The notes under the pieces are model-generated. The model made no database searches. It saw only the letters and a list, made by a program, of their open reading frames with translations, and was not told the origin of the DNA. A DNA stretch of 64,000 bases. Source: a virus. A program made the translations under genes and the position numbers. The stretch is from positions 50,595 through 114,594 of the IMG/VR virus record IMGVR_UViG_3300049259_000177; one strand, 5' to 3'. Shown piece after piece: positions 56,681-63,997 of the stretch. Every line of letters begins with the position of its first letter. Positions within the stretch are counted from its first letter, which is position 1.

Positions 56681-57003
56681 CCCGGTTCCACCTCCGCTCC
56701 ACCTGAGGTGGGGTCCGCGAACGCGAACGCCCGGAGCACCTTGCCGTCCGGCATCGTGATCTCCCAGGGGCCACTGATGAGCCCGTAGGCCCGCCACTGG
56801 CAGCCGCGCCCGATCCACTCGCGCTCGCCGGACACGTCGAGCAGCGCAACACCGATGCACTCCTGCCCGGCACGAGTTCGCATCTGTGGCGGCCAGTCGC
56901 GGACCGCCGCCTCGTCGCCGCAGGACGGGCAGACGAAGGTGTAGCCGAGCGGGTCGGGACCGAACCGGCGGATCGCTTCGGCGAGCCACTCGGCGTGCGT
57001 CAT
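56677..57003 (-). CDS. Unknown 108-aa zinc-binding protein
   Basis: ATG at 57003. THAEWLAEAIRRFGPDPLGY, TFVCPSCGDEAAVRDWPPQM (CxxC), CIGVALLDVSGEREWIGRGC, and WRAYGLISGPWEITMPDGKV. The GRGCQWRAYGL block near residue 70 is a familiar actinophage signature whose function is not known. The upstream frame is open but lacks a start site. Confidence 0.75.
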   Translation of the reverse strand: MTHAEWLAEAIRRFGPDPLGYTFVCPSCGDEAAVRDWPPQMRTRAGQECIGVALLDVSGEREWIGRGCQWRAYGLISGPWEITMPDGKVLRAFAFADPTSGGAEVEPG

Positions 57004-57013
57004 GTTCCGCGAC

Positions 57014-57283
57014 TCAAGCAGAGGCACGTTCGCCCTCCTCGATGCAGCACGGGCCAAGGTAACGGCCATCACCGACAGCCTTGATCGGCGCGCCAGCCGG
57101 GAAGCCCTCCTGGCATCGGTCGCACACGCCGCCGTAACGCGAGGCGAACACGTAACGCTGACCAAACAGGCGAGCCCAGCGGGCGGACTCCTCGGCTTGT
57201 TCCGTGCGCTCTTTGGTCTCGACGCCGCGCAGGCGGTCGCAGTCCTCTTGCAGAAATCCGTGACAATCACAGCGCGTCGGCAC
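57014..57283 (-). CDS. Unknown 89-aa zinc-binding protein
   Basis: Overlaps the HNH gene end by 17 bases. TRCDCHGFLQEDCDRLRG near the start, then RYVFASRYGGVCDRCQEGFP and GRYLGPCCIEEGE; the VCDRC/PCC arrangement is a zinc-ribbon pattern. No known function. Confidence 0.65.
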   Translation of the reverse strand: MPTRCDCHGFLQEDCDRLRGVETKERTEQAEESARWARLFGQRYVFASRYGGVCDRCQEGFPAGAPIKAVGDGRYLGPCCIEEGERASA

Positions 57284-57749
57284 CGGCCACCTCCTTGTAG
57301 ACGAGGCCGCGCTGGATGCGCCAGACAGTGCCTCGATTCACGCCCCACTCGGCCGCGACGACCGACGACACCCTCGGGTCCGCCCTGATTGCGTTCGCTT
57401 GCTCTTGCGTCAGGTGCCGCAGGCTGTAGCCACGGTTGAGGCGCAGCGGGATCGCGCGCAAGTGTTCGACGTTGACGCACGGCCGATGCATGCACTCCGG
57501 TCCGCCCGGGCAGTCCGGCGACTCGCGATGGCACTTGTGGTCGACGTCATGGCCCGGTGGGATCGGGCCAACGAACTCAAGGTAGAACGCGACGTGAGCA
57601 GCGATCCGCTTGCCGTTGTAGCCGACGCAGCCATAACCCGCGCCGCCACCCTGTCGCCGCCGCGCCCCCGTCCATTCGTGACAGCCGTCCGGCCGCACGA
57701 CAACCCGGCTGAGCAGCCGCTCTCGGACGGGAATGTCCCGGGCTCTCAC
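57267..57749 (-). CDS. HNH endonuclease with C-terminal helix-turn-helix
   Basis: 160 residues. DGCHEWTGARRRQGGGAGYG, then HVAFYLEFVGPIPPGHDVDH, KCHRESPDCPGG, and VNVEHLRAIPLRLN give the beta-beta-alpha HNH core with zinc cysteines. The C-terminus LTQEQANAIRADPRVSSVVA, AEWGVNRGTVWRIQRG is an HTH that would bind the target. ATGA overlap with the 250-aa gene. Probably a free-standing homing endonuclease. Confidence 0.85.
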   Translation of the reverse strand: MRARDIPVRERLLSRVVVRPDGCHEWTGARRRQGGGAGYGCVGYNGKRIAAHVAFYLEFVGPIPPGHDVDHKCHRESPDCPGGPECMHRPCVNVEHLRAIPLRLNRGYSLRHLTQEQANAIRADPRVSSVVAAEWGVNRGTVWRIQRGLVYKEVAGADAL

Positions 57750-58498
57750 GGCATCCTCCCTCGAAGGGCGAGGTCTGCGTCGCGGGCGGCGCGGACCATC
57801 CGGTTGAGGTTGAGGCTGCCCATCATCGCCTGCACGTCCGACACGATCTCGGCGGCACTGGCGGTGAAGTCCGGGTGCAGGTCACGCAGCGAGGTCCTCG
57901 GCACGACGTGACGCTCGACGTCGGCAGCGGTGGCGCGCAGGCGCGCGGCGACCGCCTTGGCGGACTCGACGTAGCGCTCGACGAGCGCGGCCTGCACGTT
58001 CTCGGAGACCCCGGCGTCGCGCGGTTCGAGCGGTTCCGGGGTGGCCGCCGTGACCGCGCCGAGCATGTCCGGGCCGGAGGGGGTGAGGCCGAGGGCCTCC
58101 TCATGCTGGCGGTCGCGCTCGGACTCGGCCGCGTCCTGCCCGGCGACCGGTTCGCCGAGCGCACCTGCGAGCCACTCCTGCGCTTGCTGTTCCAGCACCT
58201 CGTAGTGCTCGCCGACGATCGACTTCACGTCGGCTTCGCTGGCGATCGCGGTGAGCGTCTCCTCGCCGAGCATGAGTGGCACCCAGTACCAGCCGTCGGA
58301 GAAGGACTCGTTGCGCTCCTGCCGGGCGAGGATCGACCAGCCGCCCTGGGTGACGTCGTAGACCCGGCCGTGACGTTCGAGCCGGATCAGCCCGTCGAGT
58401 TCCTCGACGCCGGTCTCGCCGACAACGAACGCCTTGTCCGCGCCTCGGTCCGGCGGCATGATCGGCCGCCAGCGCAGCATGCGGGTGGGGGTGGTCAT
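57746..58498 (-). CDS. Unknown 250-aa protein
   Basis: N-terminal half mixed (RLERHGRVYDVTQGGWSILA, DGWYWVPLMLGEETLTAIAS). From residue 130 on it is Glu/Ala-rich and helical (ALVERYVESAKAVAARLRAT), ending MMGSLNLNRMVRAARDADLA. Stop overlaps the HNH gene. Not recognised. Confidence 0.65.
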   Translation of the reverse strand: MTTPTRMLRWRPIMPPDRGADKAFVVGETGVEELDGLIRLERHGRVYDVTQGGWSILARQERNESFSDGWYWVPLMLGEETLTAIASEADVKSIVGEHYEVLEQQAQEWLAGALGEPVAGQDAAESERDRQHEEALGLTPSGPDMLGAVTAATPEPLEPRDAGVSENVQAALVERYVESAKAVAARLRATAADVERHVVPRTSLRDLHPDFTASAAEIVSDVQAMMGSLNLNRMVRAARDADLALRGRMP

Positions 58499-58761
58499 GA
58501 CGCGTCGATCTTCTGCGCGGCGTGCAGCCGGACGGACCCGTCGATCATCTGCGCGGCGAAGCGCGCCGCGAGGTCCGGGTCGGTGATTGTGAACACCAAC
58601 TCGAAGCCGTCGGAGAGCCGGACGGTGGCGGAGAGCACCGACTCACCGTCGGCGTTGCTCGTGAGCATCGTGTGGCACGACTGCACGGTCGGCAGGACCG
58701 GCACGGTCCGGTTGGACGTGCCGCAGGTGGTCGACGTGCGGGTCGTGTCGAGGGTGGTCAC
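58495..58761 (-). CDS. Unknown 88-aa protein
   Basis: Thr/Ser-rich start, then beta-rich VLSATVRLSDGFELVFTITD and a helical FAAQMIDGSVRLHAAQKI. ATGA overlaps on both sides place it in the 60.1-57.3 kb operon. Not recognised. Confidence 0.65.
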   Translation of the reverse strand: MTTLDTTRTSTTCGTSNRTVPVLPTVQSCHTMLTSNADGESVLSATVRLSDGFELVFTITDPDLAARFAAQMIDGSVRLHAAQKIDAS

Positions 58762-60059
58762 GAGGCGGCCTCTCGTTGCTTGTCGGTCTCGTGCGCGTCG
58801 AGCAGTTCCTTGAGGGTCAGTCGCGGCGTCCGGTCATAGGACGACCGCGTCTCCCCGTATGTCTTGCGCAGGTAGGCGAGGCGCGGGCCGGTGATGCCCG
58901 CCGCGACGCCGGTGAGCACGTCGTCGACGTTGCGGGCACCGCTGTAGCGCCAGTCGTTGACGTGGCTGGGCTTCACGCCTGCTTCGTGCAGGCGCAGGAT
59001 GTCGCCGAGCAGTTCTTCGCTCCACCGGTACGCGCCGGTCAGTGACGGCACGTAGTGGCTCTCGCGTCGGCTGCCCTGTGAGGTGGTGGTAACCGCACCC
59101 GACCAGCGGCCGAGATCCTGTGGGGTCAGGTCGTTCGCGGCGAGGATGCGGCACAACTCAGGAGTCAGGTAGATACGGTCGCCGCTGCGACGACCGCCGC
59201 CGAACCATATGCCCTGACCTGTCCACTGGTAGCGGCCGATCTTCCAATCCGCGTCGGCGTAGGACTTGAGGTCGGCGAGGGTGTGGCCCTTGCCGAGCGG
59301 TCCGTCCTTGATCGGGTCGCCGTCCTGCTTGCGGGAGGTGCCGAACTCTTCGGGGTCACTGCCGTACGGCACCCATTCAGCCGGAATCCCGGCGAGCCGG
59401 TCGACCCACTCGGTCATCGGGATGCCCTGGCGCTGCGCGACGATCGCTGCGCCCGGCGCCACACCGTCGGCGGCGAACCTCGCGGCCTCGGACAGCGTGC
59501 AGCCCGCGACGCGGTAGCCGCGCAGCGCCTCGATGTCGGTAACACCGGAGGACGCGAGGCTCTCCCACTCGGCCGGGGCCAGGTCGAAGCCGTACGCGAA
59601 CGGGGAGATCTTGTGTTGGATCGCACTCTCGACGACCTTGCGGGCGTACGACGGGCCGTGACTGGCGGCGAGGAACCGCGTCGTCACCTTGCGCGGCTTG
59701 ATGGTGCTCACCCAGTGGCTCTCGAAGTCCTTGCGAGCGCCGTCCCAGCGGCGGGCGACGGCCGCCCACTCGTCGACATTATCGCGGTCCTGCGCATAGA
59801 TAGGCGCGCCGACCAGCGGCAGGATCAGGAGGTCGCGCTCGACCAGCGGCGGCTCGACGCGCTTGTCGCCGTCGGTCAACTCGAAGATGCCGCCGAGTGC
59901 GTCGTCACCGGCGCGCTTGCGATAGATGACGTCGAGATCGGAGATCCCGGCGCACTCGTATGCGAGCAGCGCGCGGGCGCCTAGCGACCGTCTGCGCAAT
60001 TCGCGGCGCGCCTCGCACGCGAGCAGTTCGAGCGCAGTCATCTCGCGCAGGTCGGACAT
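58758..60059 (-). CDS. Unknown 433-aa protein
   Basis: The longest gene of the right end. Blocks: TALELLACEARRELRRRSLG, WAAVARRWDGARKDFESHWV, IKPRKVTTRFLAASHGPSYA, ARFAADGVAPGAAIVAQRQG, DADWKIGRYQWTGQGIWFGG, and a C-terminal HVNDWRYSGARNVDDVLTGV. The C-terminal 100 residues have a helix-turn-helix-like feel (LLGDILRLHEAGVKPSHVND). No catalytic signature seen. Starts at the stop of the 94-aa gene and shares its type E promoter. Confidence 0.65.
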   Translation of the reverse strand: MSDLREMTALELLACEARRELRRRSLGARALLAYECAGISDLDVIYRKRAGDDALGGIFELTDGDKRVEPPLVERDLLILPLVGAPIYAQDRDNVDEWAAVARRWDGARKDFESHWVSTIKPRKVTTRFLAASHGPSYARKVVESAIQHKISPFAYGFDLAPAEWESLASSGVTDIEALRGYRVAGCTLSEAARFAADGVAPGAAIVAQRQGIPMTEWVDRLAGIPAEWVPYGSDPEEFGTSRKQDGDPIKDGPLGKGHTLADLKSYADADWKIGRYQWTGQGIWFGGGRRSGDRIYLTPELCRILAANDLTPQDLGRWSGAVTTTSQGSRRESHYVPSLTGAYRWSEELLGDILRLHEAGVKPSHVNDWRYSGARNVDDVLTGVAAGITGPRLAYLRKTYGETRSSYDRTPRLTLKELLDAHETDKQREAAS

Positions 60060-60343
60060 TAGATCAGCCGCCCGCCGAGCAGCGGCCGGTTGGCGTAGCG
60101 CACGACCTCATCAATCGTGAAATCAGCGCGTCGGCCGTGGTAGTCGATGGCAACCGACGTGACACCCTGCGCGCGCAGTTTGCGCAGCCACGACAGGCTT
60201 ACCCGCTTACGGAAGGTGTAGCGCCGCCATCCGACCTCCGGCCGGAAGATCTGCCCGATCACCGGATGTTCAGCGGCGCCCGGCAACGTGCCGCAACCGA
60301 AGTACTCGGCAATACGCGCGGGAACCTGCGCTTGGTGGATCAT
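60059..60343 (-). CDS. Unknown 94-aa protein with type E leader
   Basis: ATG at 60343 after GACAGGAGG. HQAQVPARIAEYFGCGTLPG, HPVIGQIFRPEVGWRRYTFR, KRVSLSWLRKLRAQGVTSVA, and IDYHGRRADFTIDEVVRYAN. First gene of an operon to about 57.3 kb. Not recognised. Confidence 0.7.
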   Translation of the reverse strand: MIHQAQVPARIAEYFGCGTLPGAAEHPVIGQIFRPEVGWRRYTFRKRVSLSWLRKLRAQGVTSVAIDYHGRRADFTIDEVVRYANRPLLGGRLI

Positions 60344-60360
60344 CTCGGAGCCTCCTGTCG

Positions 60361-60419
60361 GCGCGGTCGCTCTCCGCGCGGTCCCAGCATCGTACACCCG
60401 CTTAGCGCAGGTGGGTCAA
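60361..60419 (-). promoter_or_regulatory. Type E promoter, operator and leader hairpin (94-aa gene operon)
   Basis: -35 TTGACC at 60414-60419. Operator CGCTAAGCGGGTG at 60395-60407 in a 19-base spacer. -10 TACGAT at 60389-60394. Hairpin CGCGG-AGAGCGA-CCGCG at 60362-60378, then GACAGGAG. Confidence 0.7.
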
Positions 60420-60428
60420 GCGGAACGG

Positions 60429-60644
60429 CTACTTGTGCTCTATCGTGCCGAATACGCGCTTGACGATCTCGCGGGCTGGCTCATCACCGGCGCTGGGCTC
60501 GTCGATCGGCAGTAGATCCTTCGCGTCAATATTTCCTGACGAGCCGCCGTCGAAGCGCACGTGATAGCGGCCGTCCCCGACGTCGGCGCAGACGCGCCCG
60601 GTCGCGCCGTTGCTCTTGCGCCGGACGCGGGTACCCCTGTTCAC
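60429..60644 (-). CDS. Small KOW/SH3-like protein
   Basis: 71 residues, GTG start overlapping the previous stop. NRGTRVRRKSNGATGRVCAD, then VGDGRYHVRFDGGSSGNIDA: a KOW-like beta-barrel pattern, basic on one face. Acidic C-terminal half. May bind RNA or DNA. Confidence 0.65.
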   Translation of the reverse strand: MNRGTRVRRKSNGATGRVCADVGDGRYHVRFDGGSSGNIDAKDLLPIDEPSAGDEPAREIVKRVFGTIEHK

Positions 60645-61054
60645 GCGTCCGGCCGGGGTGCCGTCCGTGGCGGCGCTGCCTTCTCCGCCTGCTTCTCCGC
60701 CTGCTTCAGCGCCCGTCTGTCAGCCGCGCTACGTTCCTTCACCGCCGCCTGGGCCCGCGCGGTCTCCGCCACTGCGTCACTGACGGCCTGCTCGTCGCGA
60801 GCGGCACTCCGGCGCTGTCGCTGCGGCTTCGCCGCCGTCTTGGCGGCGGCGGCGCGAGCCTTGTCGGCGTCAGCGACACGCTTGCGGTCGTCGGTGATCG
60901 CCGCGTCGACCCCAGCGTCGTCGTGGTAGGCGCCGAGCCCGGTGCCATCGCTGTCCCGGGTCACTCGGTAGGTGGTCTGGCCGCCGGTTGGCGGGGCCTG
61001 CTCGGTGACCGTGTAGCCGGTCCGGTCTGCCTCGGCCTCAGCCTTTGCCGCCAT
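60641..61054 (-). CDS. Unknown 137-aa Ala/Lys-rich protein
   Basis: A short beta-rich start (GYTVTEQAPPTGGQTTYRVT, YHDDAGVDAAITDDRKRVAD) is followed by a long Ala/Lys/Arg helix with AARDEQAVSDAVAETARAQA and ALKQAEKQAEKAA. Histone-like tail composition suggests DNA contact. Overlaps the upstream gene by 17 bases. Confidence 0.6.
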   Translation of the reverse strand: MAAKAEAEADRTGYTVTEQAPPTGGQTTYRVTRDSDGTGLGAYHDDAGVDAAITDDRKRVADADKARAAAAKTAAKPQRQRRSAARDEQAVSDAVAETARAQAAVKERSAADRRALKQAEKQAEKAAPPRTAPRPDA

Positions 61055-61544
61055 CGGGCGCCTCCTCGTCGTCTCGCAGTGATCGTGTCAGGTCATCGCC
61101 GCTACCGTCGCCCCGTTCCGCGTGCAAGCGCAGCGCGGCCTTGACGATGTCGCGCAGTGCGTCGCGGTTCTCGTGGCTGTCGAGCGCGCTAGACGGCTGG
61201 ATGCAGCCGATGCGCAATAGGGGGTCCGGCTCGACGGTGACCTCGCCGTAGCCCACGGAGAACGTCGGCCGCGCCGGGACCTGCTCGTCTGCGCCGTGCG
61301 GCGAGCCAAGGATCACGAGGTTCGTCAACGTCTTGCCTATCGGACTGTCCGACTCAATCTCGATCTCAAGGTGCACGCCGTCGTCGTCGACGCGCGCACC
61401 GACGATCTTGCCGACCTTCGGGTCGACGATCGGGCCGCCGGGGTATTCGCGGAAGGGCATCGCCTTGCCGATGAGATCCTTCGCGACGCCCGGCCCGTAG
61501 TGGTCGAACTTGCCCGGGTGTGGCAGCAGGCCGACGTACCTCAC
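61038..61544 (-). CDS. Unknown 168-aa protein
   Basis: RYVGLLPHPGKFDHYGPGVA, KAMPFREYPGGPIVDPKVGK, GVHLEIEIESDSPIGKTLTN, and an Asp/Glu-rich end. Beta-rich and acidic. Start overlaps the previous gene. Not recognised. Confidence 0.65.
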   Translation of the reverse strand: MRYVGLLPHPGKFDHYGPGVAKDLIGKAMPFREYPGGPIVDPKVGKIVGARVDDDGVHLEIEIESDSPIGKTLTNLVILGSPHGADEQVPARPTFSVGYGEVTVEPDPLLRIGCIQPSSALDSHENRDALRDIVKAALRLHAERGDGSGDDLTRSLRDDEEAPDGGKG

Positions 61545-61915
61545 CCACCCACCTCGAAAACCCCGGCTGGCGAGTGCGCACCGATAGCCATTACCACCCG
61601 GTACTCCGGCCAGTTCTTGTCGAAGTCCACTGTCGCCAGGTTGATGTCGCCGACAACCGCGCCGAAATGCTCAGCGATGTCGCGCGCCCGGGCGTGGTCA
61701 ATGACGATCGGCCCGACGACGTCGGCTTCGAGGGAGGCGGGCATCTCAGCGTCGAAGCCTCGAAGCAGGTGGTCGAACAGGCGGCTTTCGAGGTGGGCAC
61801 GCGCTGGCGCGTCGTCGAGTAGGTGGCACGACACCTGCATCTCCCAGTAGTAGCGCAAGCACCGGCCGCTGTCCGGCTCGCCGATCTCCTCGCGAATCGC
61901 AATCACACCGATCAC
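61541..61915 (-). CDS. Unknown 124-aa protein
   Basis: GTG at 61915 in a GTGA overlap with the NUDIX gene, which fixes the start. VIGVIAIREEIGEPDSGRCL, LRYYWEMQVSCHLLDDAPAR, DHLLRGFDAEMPASLEADVV, and VIDHARARDIAEHFGAVVGD. Mixed alpha/beta; not recognised. Confidence 0.65.
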   Translation of the reverse strand: MIGVIAIREEIGEPDSGRCLRYYWEMQVSCHLLDDAPARAHLESRLFDHLLRGFDAEMPASLEADVVGPIVIDHARARDIAEHFGAVVGDINLATVDFDKNWPEYRVVMAIGAHSPAGVFEVGG

Positions 61916-62637
61916 AGCGCTGGCACCTTCTCCGCCCAGTTTGGACACTGCTCGATGAACTGGGCGAACGCCTCGGTCAGCCGCAGGGTCGGCAGGGTGT
62001 CGAGGTGCACCCACTTGACGGCGTAGTGCTTCGTCGGCTCCATCACAGCCGCCTCGGCCTGCTGCTCGTTATCGACGTAACGACAGCCAAGCCACCACAT
62101 CGTGTAGTGCTTCGCGCGCTCGGCATTGAACCACTCGGTAACGCCGACGACAGGACCGACGCCGACGACGAGGCCGGTCTCCTCCTGCGTCTCACGCACA
62201 GCGGTGTAGCCGATCGGCTCGCTGTAGTTTTGCTTGCCGCCGGGTGCCCCCCAGCAGTCGTCCTCGATGCGGTGCACCATGAGCAGCAATGGGCCACGCA
62301 GTACGAGCGCAACAGCGGTGATGCCGTGCTCGCAACCGACCGGCGGCGAACCCGGCCTCGGCAACTCGTAGGACCGAACCGGCTCCTCGCTGCGATGACT
62401 GAGGACGTCGACGACGGCTCGCTTGGCGACCTTGCTCGCGCCTTCGAGCGAACGGGGAAGATCCTCAGCGTGCAGCAGGCTGATCGCGACGAACGACGGG
62501 TTCGCGTCGACGGCTTGGCGGATGCGGTCGAGAGCGTCGTCGAGATCGCTGCACTCGACGGTCGCCTCGTCGGAGTGACCGTCGGCGATACCGAGCAGGG
62601 CGTGCAGGGCGTACTGCGGCACCGCCTCCTCGTCCAT
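61912..62637 (-). CDS. NUDIX hydrolase with N-terminal extension
   Basis: 241 residues from ATG 62637. The first 100 residues are an unrecognised domain (IRQAVDANPSFVAISLLHAE). Then a NUDIX fold with the full box at 134-155 (GKQNYSEPIGYTAVRETQEE, TG), spacing G-x5-E-x7-RE-x2-EE-x-G. Such enzymes cleave nucleoside diphosphates linked to another group, for example oxidised nucleotides, NAD-like compounds or RNA caps. GCEHGITAVALVLRGPLLLM starts the fold. An NAD-linked substrate would fit the ADP-ribosyltransferase modules elsewhere, but that is speculation. Confidence 0.85.
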   Translation of the reverse strand: MDEEAVPQYALHALLGIADGHSDEATVECSDLDDALDRIRQAVDANPSFVAISLLHAEDLPRSLEGASKVAKRAVVDVLSHRSEEPVRSYELPRPGSPPVGCEHGITAVALVLRGPLLLMVHRIEDDCWGAPGGKQNYSEPIGYTAVRETQEETGLVVGVGPVVGVTEWFNAERAKHYTMWWLGCRYVDNEQQAEAAVMEPTKHYAVKWVHLDTLPTLRLTEAFAQFIEQCPNWAEKVPAL

Positions 62638-62828
62638 CACGCCTCCGGCGGTAGTGGGAAGCCGCCGCCGGAGATCTCGGTGACCTTGTCGGCAAGCCAG
62701 GCGAGGAACCGCCGGACTGGGCCGGGATGCGCGGCGCGATAGTCCTGCCAGCGGCCCTGATTGCAGGTGACGCAGGCACGGGCATGTTCGTCGTCGTCCA
62801 TCGAGCCGAAGCCGCAGGTCGTCCTCAC
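62637..62828 (-). CDS. Unknown 63-aa zinc-knuckle protein
   Basis: RTTCGFGSMDDDEHARACVT, CNQGRWQDYRAAHPGPVRRF, then LAWLADKVTEISGGG. Three cysteines near the start could bind a metal. Coupled to genes on both sides by short overlaps. Confidence 0.55.
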   Translation of the reverse strand: MRTTCGFGSMDDDEHARACVTCNQGRWQDYRAAHPGPVRRFLAWLADKVTEISGGGFPLPPEA

Positions 62829-63130
62829 AGCGTGTGCCCATAGTCCTTGCCACGCGGCGCGTTGTGCGCAACCCGGAACCAGTAGTCACGCTCGATGTCG
62901 CACTGGCGCAGGCGTGCGGAGAAGCGGCCCCGCCTCCACAGCGCGCGCCATGCTCGGTGACGGCGCTCGCGGTCGCGCTGGAACAGCGCCGGGAGCAGGT
63001 CCGGCCCGATGATCCGATGGCCCCACAGGTGACGCCACCACGCACGGATGCCAGCCCGATAGCACGGCTCATACGGGCCGGACAGGTCGCGGTCGGTGTC
63101 ACCGGCCTTCCACGTGTACTGCAACGTCAT
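62825..63130 (-). CDS. Unknown 101-aa basic, Trp-rich protein
   Basis: LQYTWKAGDTDRDLSGPYEP, RAGIRAWWRHLWGHRIIGPD, QRDRERRHRAWRALWRRGRF, and DIERDYWFRVAHNAPRGKDY. Strongly basic with seven Trp; possibly nucleic-acid or membrane associated. Not recognised. Confidence 0.6.
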   Translation of the reverse strand: MTLQYTWKAGDTDRDLSGPYEPCYRAGIRAWWRHLWGHRIIGPDLLPALFQRDRERRHRAWRALWRRGRFSARLRQCDIERDYWFRVAHNAPRGKDYGHTL

Positions 63131-63585
63131 GGCTTCTCTCCCGCTGCCAGCCGTCGGTCGATCTCAGCGGCGACGAGAGCACCGGCGATGATGAGCAGTC
63201 GAAGCGGGCTCCGGCCGGGCTTCCACCATGACTTGTCCCACGGGAACATCTGCGGCGGCTCCGGGTCGTTGGGGTCGTGGCCGGACGCGGCGCGATCCAA
63301 GAACGACCACGCCGCCCAGGCCAATTCGTTGCCCGCGTGCCGTGCGTCGTGCTCGGCGGTGAATCCTTCCTCGGCGGGCTGACGGTCGCGCTCGGCGGCA
63401 ATCAACGTGGAGCCATCGAGGCGGGGGATCTCCACCGGCAAGCCCTCGCGGCGGACCGCGACGATCTGTTGTTCGTCGAGACCGTGACCACACGGACGAG
63501 CCGTGAAGCGCCTGGTGATGGTCCGAGGGTCGACATAGCCATCGGCTCCGCGTAGGCGCACGCCGCAACGAGGACAGGCGGTCAT
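63127..63585 (-). CDS. Unknown 152-aa phage protein with zinc-ribbon start
   Basis: ATG at 63585. ACPRCGVRLRGADGYVDPRT and RPCGHGL at the start form a zinc-ribbon. Then IAAERDRQPAEEGFTAEHDA, AWAAWSFLDRAASG and PLRLLIIAGALVAAEIDRRL match a widespread phage protein pattern (ER-RQ...EGFT-EHD...AGAL-AEIDR) of unknown function. Confidence 0.7.
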   Translation of the reverse strand: MTACPRCGVRLRGADGYVDPRTITRRFTARPCGHGLDEQQIVAVRREGLPVEIPRLDGSTLIAAERDRQPAEEGFTAEHDARHAGNELAWAAWSFLDRAASGHDPNDPEPPQMFPWDKSWWKPGRSPLRLLIIAGALVAAEIDRRLAAGEKP

Positions 63586-63794
63586 GTGATGAGCGGCTGG
63601 CGGGCCGACCGGTTGCCCGGCCAGCCGCACGGCAGGGTCCTGTCGTCGCCAGGCTCGCGCCGGACGAGCAGCCCGTGCTCGGTGAGCAATTCGCGGTAGC
63701 GGGCGCGGCACTTCTCGCCGCGCTCGAACGACGGCAGATCCTTGGTCTCCCTGTACGCCTGCACCCACAGCGTGCCGGGGCTTGCTGTAGCCAT
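63582..63794 (-). CDS. Unknown 70-aa protein
   Basis: ATG at 63794. ASPGTLWVQAYRETKDLPSF, GEKCRARYRELLTEHGLLVR, GWPGNRSARQPLI. Helical and basic. ATGA-type overlap with the following gene supports the frame. No upstream site is strong. Confidence 0.55.
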   Translation of the reverse strand: MATASPGTLWVQAYRETKDLPSFERGEKCRARYRELLTEHGLLVRREPGDDRTLPCGWPGNRSARQPLIT

Positions 63795-63832
63795 GGCAGG
63801 AGCGTACGGCGGGCCAGTGACGGTCTGGCGCT

Positions 63833-63997
63833 TCACGGGGCGCCGGTCGGCCAGAACGTGCCGATGAGCACGCACATGACGACGAGCACAACGATGGGCA
63901 CCCGCAGCACGCCCCACGGGTAGCCCTGCCGCCGGGCGACGACGGTCGCGGACAGGAGCAGGGCCCCTGCCCCGATCAGCGCTAGCCAGATCCACAT
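63833..63997 (-). CDS. Small two-helix membrane protein at the right edge
   Basis: 54 residues from an ATG at 63997; an earlier start outside the window cannot be excluded. Two hydrophobic stretches (WIWLALIGAGALLLSATVVA and VLRVPIVVLVVMCVLIGTFW) are joined by a short basic loop (RRQGYPWG), a hairpin topology seen in holin-like and other small phage membrane proteins. Nothing further identifies it. Confidence 0.6.
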   Translation of the reverse strand: MWIWLALIGAGALLLSATVVARRQGYPWGVLRVPIVVLVVMCVLIGTFWPTGAP

